From Mya arenaria (taxonomy: Eukaryota > Mollusca > Bivalvia > Myida > Myidae): DNA of 64,000 nt. Both the position numbers and the translations under genes were made by a program. Shown in pieces: positions 25,301 through 37,300 of this stretch. The stretch is from contig NC_069124.1 of assembly GCF_026914265.1 (NCBI RefSeq), forward strand, positions 31,891,383-31,955,382, in the 5' to 3' direction. Positions within the stretch are counted from its first letter, which is position 1. Each line of letters opens with the position of its first letter. Under the pieces are notes generated by a model. The model searched no databases. It worked only from the letters and a program-made list of their open reading frames with translations, and was not told where the DNA came from.

Positions 25301-28300
25301 AACCAGAGAACTTTGATTTGTATGGTTTTGTTTACAGTAAGCTATCAACAATCTTGAAACTTGAAAGTATGTCAATTCTTGCAGCTTCAGAGCCCAATAG
25401 CAGCCAGTCTATGCTGGATGGTGGTGATAGTGACAACAGCTCCTTGGAAGATGATGATGACATTGACAGCGATGATGAACGTTTCAAAAATGAGGTGGAT
25501 GAGGTAATAGAGTTAATTTGGGAAAATTTGCAGTATCAGACTTGCTATTTGTTTGTTTTTATCTTTTTATAACAGTTCAGAAACTGGCCCACTATTTTTG
25601 TAGAAATTTTCTTTAAGAAATTAGTATCAAAACTGAACATTGTTTTATTTATATGAATATCAGTTTGTTTGGCGGTAATCAACTTTGGCAAGTAGATCTG
25701 TTTCAGAAACACTGGGGATTCCAAATAGCTAAAATTCATATTTTCATACCTGCCAAAATGTCTGACTTGTCTTCTGTTGTCTTACTTGATCTATTGTCTT
25801 TCTGTTTTGATGATTTAAAAATAAATATAAATATATAATTCAGAATGAGGATGAAGGAGGGGACACAACTCCTGAGGCCCACAAACGCTCCCCGGAGGAT
25901 CTCGCCATGTATAACCACCTGTTCCCTGAGTTGTTCGAGATTGAATTCCAGGAAGAATCAAATAGCGACTCCATTGTCATCCCCACTGGGTCACAGGAAA
26001 GCGGGCTTGAAAGGGGTGGCCGCAGGAGTAGCGAAAAACTGGCCACGAGAGCTGGCGTCATTTACCCGCTCAACCCTGACAGTCTGCGCAAGTCTAGCTC
26101 TAGTCATACTATCTACCGGATGCAAACTTGTGTCAGTGACTTTAATGATATGTCCGGTTACTCCAGTGGTCGGACTGGTACTACTGGGGGTGGGGTAGAT
26201 GTAGAGTACTTGGACAGTTATGGTCGCTCCGAGTCTACTATCAACATGAAAACTGGTGCTAACGTAATTTCCCTGGACTTTCCCACATCAAACACTCCGT
26301 CTAACAAATTGTCTGGTTCTAAAAAAGCTGCAGCTCAAAAATCAAAGAAATCCAAGGGCTCTAAAAAACCTGGCAAAGATAAAAAGCTAAAGAAATCTGT
26401 TACGAAAGACAGTTCTGATAACATAGCAAGTTTTACAAACTCTCTGTGTATAACTCCGATACCAAATATCGTAGATCCTGACGAGGAAATAGAACAGAAT
26501 CTTGTGTATGAGGATGATGATGATGTGTTCGATATGCAACATGATCCTCTGATGTACCAGGAGGTGGCCCGGCTTACCAAGAGTGTTTACAGGTACTTGT
26601 TCATTCACTTACATTGTAAACTATTTGTGTTTTATGATATGATACAGACATAAATTCTGGATGTCGTTAACAATTCTGTGTTTAAGTTTTTATTGCTGTA
26701 ATAAGTTAAAATGTTTTTATCCAATTGTTATGAAACTTGGTCAGAATACTTGTCTGTAAGTTGTCTTGAACAATTATGAATATTGGCTACCTCAAAAAAA
26801 CTAGGTCACTAGGTCAAATCTTAGAAGAATTAAAATCCCTGTCATAAATTTAATAGTTTTAATCAGATTTTTATGAAACTTGGTCAGAATACTTGTCTGC
26901 ATGTTATGTTGTCTTGACCATTATGAATATGGGTTACTTCAGGTCTAAAACTAGGACACTAGGTCAAATCTAATAAAATCCCTGTTATAAATTCAAGAGT
27001 TTTGATCCAGTTGATACGAAACTTGATCAAAGTACTTGTCTGCATGTTGTCTTGAACAATATTGATTGGAGTAACCGTATTAACCATAGCTGTATGGTAT
27101 ATTCAGGTTTGAAAAGATTGCGTACCCTGACCTGTGTGGGAGTATCTCGCCGTACGGTTTTGAGCCTCTCTACCACAGGAAGTTTGGAGTGCAAAGGTGA
27201 GCTTTATGAAGTTTTTTTTTCTTGAAGTAAGATTTTCTTAATGATTTAACAGTTTGGTTTTGAATAAATAGTTGATATTTAACTTTGATCTGTTTTTAAA
27301 TGGTAATAGAAGCGTTGATATATGTGGTGTGAGAGATATTGTTTTATAATCGATAATCAAATCCAAAAGAACAACAAGATCGGAAATTGTAAGTGTATTT
27401 CCCTATTAAGTATTGGTATGAAAATACAATTAATGATTAATATGTTTCAAACTTGGACAAACATATTGTCAGAATAACAAAAATTGAATATTTCTTGTAT
27501 GAATTATCATAATTGATTATCGCTGTTGTTGGGTCCCTCATGAATGATTATTCGATTGTATTCGATCATCACAAATAACAGATTACATGTACATGCTCAT
27601 CAATGTATTGCATGTTCAATTAATCTGCGTTTAATTGCTTCATGGAAATGTTATTTATTGAAGTTTAAAACTTCATTATCAACTTTTAGCAGACGGAATG
27701 TACAATTGATAATAACAATATAATTGTGTAATTAGCCTTTTGTAGAATTATTTATTGACAAAAAACTCACAACATAGAGTTCTTTAACAGTAGTTAGATA
27801 CGCACACATTTTCTTTTATGCTACATGCATGTTGGTTTTGCAAATAACACAATCACTTCTCTTTAGGGGTGAGAGTGGTTTAGTGGTATAGGTGTCAGCC
27901 ATTTGCCCAAGAGGTTATGGGTTTGATCCCCACCAGGGGTACTTTCTCACATCCTCTCAAAATTGGACACCAGTACTGGTTTCTACGCAGGAAACTAACT
28001 CAATAGTGATTCTATAAGCTATCAGCTTTCATAACTTTCAAGCTAAAATAAATAAGTATATACTAATCACTTCTTTTATGAATGGTTTGGCAGAGACATT
28101 TTAGTTCATTTAAAAAATTGTCATTTTATCTTACTTAACATTCATTGGGAAATACTTAGAATTTCAGCACACTTTGGTTTTCGTTTTGTGAAAAACTGAA
28201 TATCCTTTTTGTGATGCTTTAAAGGGGCTAGGCACTAGATGGTCCTAAAATCAGCAAATACGTTATTTTCACAAAACAAGCCAAGTTTACTCATTTAAAA

Positions 28301-31300
28301 TAGAGCATAGTGGTTTCCCAGTTTAGAGTGTGTATATTTAGCATGTGAAGGTCACTTGATTAGTACAGATACATATACTGGCGCTTTTCTTAAATTAATT
28401 GGGATTTTCCCAAAAAACTGCGAAAGCTGAATGTGTCGTAAGCGATGTGATTCATCAGTTAGATTCAATGTGTTGTTCACGATATTAATTTTTAACAACT
28501 TTCTTTTTTTCTTGCAATTGTATCATCTGGTGTCTAGCCCCATTAAAAACAAAATTTGAAAGAAATATTTTAATTTAATTGATGTTTCTGTACCTTCAAG
28601 ATTGTTAAGGTAAGAACTCAGCCTTTCACAGAGATGTATAGCTATATGTGTGGCGCCATAGACAAATTTAGCTCACTTTTAGAAGTGTTTTTTTTATATT
28701 GTACAGAGATTTTATTTCCTGTGAATATGTGTTGGTTCCTTTTGTTTTGTGTCACATTGTCATTTGTGTATTATTTATAGTATATATAATATTATTCACT
28801 GGCCCCAATTTCTCGAAAATTCTTAAGCGGTTTAGCAATATTACTTACATAAATATGATTTTATGAAACAGCAAGTAGTTTATCTTATTTATCTTTAATA
28901 TCATTTCCTTTAAAAGCCTCAGCACTTGAGAATATTACACAATTTATACCAAACCAAAAATAGCATACTGAGCTTGATCCTATTAGAAGGGATTCGAGAA
29001 ATTGTGGCCGATGTTTATTAGAAAATACTTATTACATACAAGAACCTAATGCATATGATTTGTAATGCAAAGAAGAAAATATAACTAACAAGAGTTATAA
29101 ATATAAACTGTTATATAAATTTCACAGATATAGCAAATATCGTTTGTAGTTTTGTCTGACATTTGATTTTTTTGGAAGATATCTTGATCTACAAATTATA
29201 ATGTTTTGGTAAGAATAAAAGATTGAAGAGTATATTTTTTTGGAACTATTCTGGATGATATTTCATTGATGTTTTCAGTTTTTCTAATGATAGATTGTAA
29301 AAACCATATGTCATAAGATTGCAGGGGTGTCACGATATGCCAAATTGCATAGCAATGTATATTTCAAAACAAAGCAGCAAACAGCGATATGTACCATGGT
29401 ATATCACACCTCCAACATGAATGACACATCATCATTTGTCCAGGACTGGCCAAACAGTGACCCCATTTTTTTCCATTTTGGGTCACTAATCTTTGTATGG
29501 TACAAAAAACCCATCTATTTTCCAGTTTCAATGAATAATTGAAACATTTCCCAGATAGTGTTGGTGTCTTGATCAATGTTGGGTTGTAGATATATATAAT
29601 TGTACCATATTATATTGCAATGCAAAGTAACATACCATGATACATACCAAGTTATATTGCTTCATTCAAATGCAAGCTGCAAAAACAAAACATGTGTCAT
29701 AAATGTTATCATTGTAGTTTTTGAATGGAAACAACAAAAAGTAAACATGTAAAGACAAAAATTGAGGAATATAAGTGACTGCTAGTTATTGGTTGCTTCT
29801 TCAACAAGCACGTTTTTTTAAGTTACAAATTTTACAGTCAGCACTGGATTTGTTTTGTTTTTAAGTCATTCTTTAGTTCAAAGTATTCCCATAGTCTATC
29901 CCTGTTGGCTCGAACTCCCAGGGACCCGTGAAAACACCTTTAGCCTCAGAAATTCTAGCCAAGAGGGAATTATTACCTTCAGTAGAAAGAAATCAGTGCT
30001 TTACATCCAGACCGAGCAAGCGAGGAAATCGTGCCAAGCCACTTTGAGCCAACAGGGTTTGACTGTATTCACTTTTAGCGTTTTTTCCAGTGATTTCATA
30101 TTTCGTTGTTTTTCTTTTCGTGCTGTACAATTTTTCCGTAGCAATGGTCACTGTGTTTGAATATGTTGTCACTGAAAACTTGGTGACATGCAAAGATCAA
30201 TAATCGCAAATGCCAACATGAACAGAAATAAGATAGAGTTCATTCAAGTTCTTGACTCAATTTTAAAATCAAGCAAACCATGAAAAGACTAAAAATACCA
30301 GTACATTGGTTTTGTCCTAGGGGTCATTTTATTTTTCTTACCTCAATAAACTGGTATATCGTGATGCCCCTTTGAGATTATGAGATTGACCAACACATGA
30401 AAGTGTATTGTATTTTTCTGTTAGCATTATAAAATATAAATGGTTATCAATTTACATAAAATATTACCTACTTTTAACTATTGTGCATACATGTTACTTT
30501 TATGTTTTATATATAGTATTTTTTTCATAGTTTTGCACCATTCTTTATTTTTAAAAACATAATTCATCTTTCATTAAGACTTTCTGTTGTAAACCCTCTT
30601 TACATTTTGCAGGTCCAAGGTATTTGAAGACATTGATCGAATGATCCACCCAGAGCTTATCATAGATCGAGACGTATATGACCTTGACCTTATCAAGGCG
30701 AAGGCCGGGGTCAACTTTATACCAGATAACTCTGCAGTCTCGAACAGAGATGAATTCAGGTACTGTTCAAGTCACACTTTCGTTTATTATCTATAAAGTT
30801 TTGAACAACTTGGTGTAGAGTATTCAAACTTGGTATGCACATTGATAAAGGTCAGTAGATGACCTATTGATTTGGGGTCAATAAGTCCAAGGTGAAGGTG
30901 ACTTGTACTAGAAAAATGATGAGTTCTCCTGACAGATGGCACATGCAATTCGCAGAATTCTAGTTGATCTAGGTGATGGATTGTTATGTGGATGTAGAAG
31001 ATTTCTCTCATATAATATATTTGTAAGCTATATATGTGATAACAACATCACTGACCAATCTGAAAGCCCATCTGTGTTACAGGGTTGGTTCTGCAGGGAG
31101 GTATGAGCCAGGACCGGAGACACTCAGGTTCAACTCCCAGTTTGAGTGCGGAAATCTGAGAAAAGCCATCTGTGTAAGTTAACATATACTTTTTTATCAT
31201 ACAGAGTGCAGACTGAGTTGTTGAAGTGGGTTTAAGTGTAAAAGATAATGAATTAGATGGAGTGTTTGGTTTTAATCAGTAGATGTGCTTGAATTTGTTC

Positions 31301-34300
31301 AGAACATTGTTAAAGCTGCACTCTCACAGATTAAACTTTTTGACAACTTTTTTATTTTTGTCTTGGAACGAGCCAATTTTTGCGACAATCCATGGAAACC
31401 AGTTAATAAGACTGCTGACAAAAAATTAGATTGCAGATTTTTATATTTAAGTTAAAAAATTGATGTTTTATGCACTTTTCTTAAACCGTTAGTTTAAGCT
31501 ATAAAACATTAATTTTCGAATGGAAATATGAAAATCTACAATCTGATTTTTTGTCAACAATCTTACATCATTGGGTTGCAGATATTTATGCAAAAATTTG
31601 CTCTTTTAAAGACAAAAATTAAAAAAGTTTTAAAAATGGTAAATCTGTGACAGTGCAGCTTTAAATGTAATAGTGACATAAACGTCACTGCTGTTAACTT
31701 TCAAATCTTTACTCTTCAGAAACTACAGGACAGACTTGTAATTTGCAATGTTTCTTACATTGTTATAAACACCTATTTCAGATGAACGTGTTTTAGCTAA
31801 ATATATGAGCATATTACAAAACAGTTTACCTTCTAAAGTTAACAATGATTCTGTAAACAATGTTGTTAACTTAAATGAACTTAAACATTATCTGTGGCAT
31901 TTTCACCATTTAGCTTAATTTATTCCCATCAGGTGCGAGACTTTGAGTATGACCTAATCCTGAATCCCGACGTTAACATCAACCATCACCATCAGTGGTT
32001 CTACTTTGAGGTCTCCAACATGATATCTGGCTGTCCATATAGGTTCAACATCGTCAACTGCGAGAAACTCAACTCACAGTTCAACTTTGGTATCTACAGA
32101 TCTATTAGTTTCTTTGGTGTCTTTATCTTTTATTTAATTTTGTCCTACCTTTGGGGCATGTAGTGATAATGTACATACAAATACCAAATACATGTTTTTA
32201 AGGATTGATTCTTATTTTTTGTGCATTTATTCAGTATGAAGGCTAGGCTGCCATTTTGCAAATTTTTCCGAGAAGCTTAAGTGCCTTTTATGGTTATTCA
32301 AAATAACGGCCAAGCATACATTCTTCATGTTCGCACAAAAAATATAAAGCAATCCCTAATTCATTTCTTTATTTTAAGTGGAAATAATGATTATGGTTGT
32401 AACAATTTTTGCATTTATCAAAAAAAATTAAAATTTTATAATTCATGTTTTACATATGCATGACCTAGCCATGTGTTTGTGGTGAACTTTTTGCTGTTTG
32501 GTTCCCCGCTTTCAGTGTATGCCTGTGTTGTTACAAGAAAACAAAACAAAAAAAGTTTGCTTATGTAAGATAAATGCTTTGCCTACATTTTCGCCCTTTT
32601 TACGATCTATACCCACTATATACAACCTCCATGAACAGGCATGCAGCCCATCCTGTTTTCCGTAATGGAGGCCATGGAAGGGAAACCGTTCTGGGTCAGA
32701 ACAGGAACTGACATCTGTTACTACAGAAACCACTTTACACGCAGCGCCACGGTTACGGGAGGAGTGAAGGGCAAAACGTACTACACAACGACATTCACGG
32801 TGACGTTCAAACACAGCAGGGACGTCTGCTACATGGCGTATCACTACCCATATACATTCTCAACACTTCAGGTAAATGGACGGATTTAAGACATCTGCTT
32901 CATGGTATATCACTACCCATTTTCATACTCAATACTTCAGGTAAATGGACAAATTTAAGACATCTGCCACATGGCAAATCACTACCATATTCATACTCAA
33001 ATTTACCATAATGAGTTTCTTAACATGTTGAATTAAATAGCCATGAATGTAAAATTATATTCATCACAATGCACATTTATCACCAAAAATGAAGATTTTA
33101 TTAATTTTTTGGTCATAAGTTTGATGTTAAATTCGTAGGTTGCGATGACATAAACTCACCAGGATAATATAAAAAAAATACATGGTTATATTATTCTCAA
33201 AACAAGAAACGTTGTATGATAAATCATTAAAGCCCTTTGAATTTGTACCGGCATTATTGCATGTCAGATTCATGACACCTTGAGAGCAGCATGGTCAAAA
33301 ATCATTTGTTAAGAATCAATTGGCCTATAAATTTTAAATGGTATTTACGACTTATATACGGTAGGCAAATATTTACTTAAGGAAACTCTTCACTTGACTT
33401 GACTACAAGTTGACAGTGAAGTTTAATGTATAAGAATTGTTAGAATTGTTTCTCTTAAGTAAATGAATAGTTATCACATTTACCCTGCAAACTTAATGAA
33501 AATTTAGCACAATTACTATGCTAATTAAATGAAAATTTGTAACATTCAACCTGCAAACTAATTATACAGTTATCACATTTACCCTACAAACTAAATGATC
33601 ATATATCACATTTTCCCTGCAGACGCACCTGACCCTGTGGGATCAGACGGTGGACCGGGATGCGGTGTTTTTCCGACGACAGACACTCTGTGAAACATTG
33701 GCAGGAAATCCCGTCCCTGTAGTAACAATTACTGCTCAGCCACGCACAGACAGCAGAGAGGACATAGAGGAGTTCAGTAAGTAATGATGTTTAGGAAAGT
33801 ATTCAGAAGTTTTCAGTCTTCTGAAGTGCACGTTAGGCATAATCATTTGACTTGGGCATAAAAAAAAACAACCAACCAACCCTATTTTTTCCTCCCAACC
33901 CTACACATTTTTTCCCGTAATGTGGACTTTTTTCCATAATTTTCTAAAAAATGCGCATTTATGAGTGAACTTGGTAAAATTTGACCATTTTATATCTAAA
34001 ATTTCCAAAATTTCTACAAGAGTGATATACCTTGATATAGGTTGTTCTAGTACGGAAACCTGGTTCTCAAAAAAAAAAAAAGATTATGCCTACCTACCTA
34101 CCACCTATCCTATTTCTTTTTAGACGTTTGTGGAAACAAACTCTTGTGGAGGCCTTAGTGCAACAAATATTTTCATCACGTTATCATGGTCCTTGACATT
34201 GATTCGTGTTTTGGTCTTTCAGATCAGATAATTAGATTTGCAAACAGAATCCTGCCTGCCATTAAGACTATTAAAAGATGTTATATCTGTCATGTGTTCC

Positions 34301-37300
34301 CGTTCCGGATAGAAAAATCCGACCCGAGGGCACCTGCGGTGCGATGATGTTTACTGACGTCATGACGCCCAGTAATTTGTATTCACTGCATACGTCAATA
34401 AGTTCCTTCGCTATCACGTCTTTTAAGGGTTATTTTGTTTTGTTTTTAAGGAATATTTTAAGTTAATGTTAATGGGACTCATCTATTGAAATCGCATAAC
34501 TATGGTTACATTTAGTGTTTAATAATTGAATTGAAGGTATTACGTCACAGCGTGTGACTCATCTGGCATGGGGGGATGCCAGATGGAGTTTTCCAGCACG
34601 GCTGAAATCACCGGAAATGCCTATCCGGTGTGCTAGAAATAATGTATCTGTGTTTCAGAGAGCAGGCCATACATTTTCCTGTCAGGGAGAGTTCATCCAG
34701 GGGAGTCAAATGCCAGCTGGGTCATGAAAGGTTCCTAGCTTTTTTGTTTCTCATCTTTCTTGTATTACCTTTAAAAGTAAAATTGAAATGCTAATTACAA
34801 CAATACATTTTTATCACATCATAAATTAACTCTTTTTGACTTGTTGAATTAAGTTTTTCGTGGCCTGCTGACACAATTCAAACAATAACAGGATAATCAA
34901 TTTTCAATTAATACGTATATTTATATGCTTTGATTTGCAATCTGAACATATTCGAACATATTCGAAGATGTCGCCTTCCACGGGAAATATTCACAATTGC
35001 CAAAAGGCATTTCATTTACGGAATGGAAGTTGAGGTGTAAATATAGATGTATAAACTTTATTCAGCTTAACTCTGTAAACAACATTTGACATAGGAAGTT
35101 TTTAGGGGTTTTTTTTTTGTACTTTCTAATGTGCAAACCATAATTGTTCCCCACAGGTACAATAGACTACCTGTTGAGCAAGCGCCCAGTGTCTGTCAAG
35201 CTTCGGAACATGTACATCTTCAAGATTGTACCCATGTTAAATCCTGACGGGGTCATCAATGGAAAGTAAGTTATGTAATATTTACGGTACCCACAACAAC
35301 AGTGATTGAAATTATACTTCAATCACGTAAGAAATGGGTGATGTTACTGTTTTGTACAATGTTATCAAGGAGAAATTAACAAACTAATAAACTAACAAGG
35401 GTATAAGTGAATAGCATTTCTTGTGCATGCTTTCTTTTTGCTGTTAAGATATGGGAGTTAATGTACAGAAAAAAAAAAAAAAATACCCTCGAACATGGTA
35501 CTTGTTACTTGTTGAGCACAAAGAACACATTCATTTCATGTAAAATTGAAAACTAATCATGTTGGATGCAAAAGCAATTTTCTATTCAAGATTTCAAATG
35601 TGAATGCATGTAATATGAGTATTGTCTATTTTGCCTGCAAATAATTAAATTGGATAATGTAAAGATAAACATAATTATGATGATGCTCTGTAAATGAATC
35701 GTCCTTCTAACAGTTGAAAATAAAAGAACTGTAGGAGATCGTACGAAACTGCTTAATTATTTAGTTCGGTCAAAGGAAGCCAAATCTTAACTGATTAGTC
35801 AATATTTATCCAATAATATCATTTAACCAACCAATTTGTTTATGCAAACTAACCAAAATATAACCTGTGGACAACTTGTGCAATTGGCTACAGATTTTTT
35901 CGATGGCTTTGGTAGTATCTTTATTATAAACAACTGACATAAATTCAGGAATAATCAGACTACATGTAATATGATTAACTTTGCTCACAGAACATGTGTA
36001 TCTAGTAAAATGTACAAGTTGTGTTATCCTATTCCAGCCACCGATGTTCACTGGCAGGTGAAGATCTAAACCGTCGCTGGGATAACCCTTGTCCAAGGTT
36101 ACACCCAACCATATTTCACTGCAAAGGCCTGCTACAGTACCTACAAATGATCAACAAAGCACCATTGGTAGATGAAGTTTATTCTTATGTATACATGTTG
36201 CAATGTTGATTTGCAATTATTTCTGTATATTCATGTATTCAAATTTGGTAAGATTACTAAAAATAAAAAAAACTGTATATAAATCATGTGATGCATTTGT
36301 TACAATCAATGTAAATATTATTTACTTGGTCGACTCCTCAAGTGGACAATTTTACTATTACCCCACCAGCTGTCTAATATTTATATATTTGTTTCCATTT
36401 TACCCTGTACAGGCAAACAGTTACTACCATCTCTTTAAAATAGAAAGGACATATTCCTTTCAGTGGTTCTAATGTTTAGGGGCTGTATTCATTAAGCATT
36501 TTAGTAACAATTTTCATCGTAGTGAAAAATTGCCTTTTTTCTAATTTGAATTTAAAAAACAAACAAAAATGCTTGCTTATACACCAAAAATATGAAAATA
36601 AGCAAGAAAATGGTCTTAAACAATATATGCATATGAATAAATCTGATGAAACGTAGCGGGTATTTAAAATAATAGTTCTCAAAAATTACGAAATTTTCAC
36701 TAAAATGAAAATATTCACTAAGAAGCGTATTGAATACGGCCCCAGATTAATCCAGAAATCAGGAGTGAGAGCTTTTAATTGTAGACTATTGTATTGATGT
36801 TAAGATTGTTTTTTTGCTCAGACATTTGCTTAAAAAATGGTAGGGAGTACCTGAAAATGCATATAAATGACTGGAAACAATTTCAAAAGGAGTCTTAGCC
36901 CCTTTACCCTGCTTTGGGCATGAAACCCTCATACTCAAACAGACCTGCAGTTATTTTTCAGGACTGATAGTTCTCAGCTGTTAGAAGCTGTCATCTCAAG
37001 GTGCAAGATGTAGGTCCAATCTTAAGTGACCCAGTGTTTCATAATGCAAACATGACTGATATACCTCTTTTGATTTTTCTTTATGTTTGATTACGGTTTT
37101 TATCTCTCACACTTTTCAGGTATACTGCGACTACCATGGCCACTCTCGCCGGAAGAACATTTTCATATATGGCTGCAGTGCGGCGATGTCTTGGATCGTT
37201 AATGATACTAACAACCCTGGGTCCACAGGCAACAAGATGGAAGATAATGGATTTAGGGTGGGTTAAGTTGGAAATAAGACTTTAAATTATTATAAAGAAC

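Noticed and set aside
25907..26653. 248-residue ORF as an independent gene
   Set aside because: It is the inside of CCP1 exon 11; the true exon begins at 25844 and ends at the donor at 26592.
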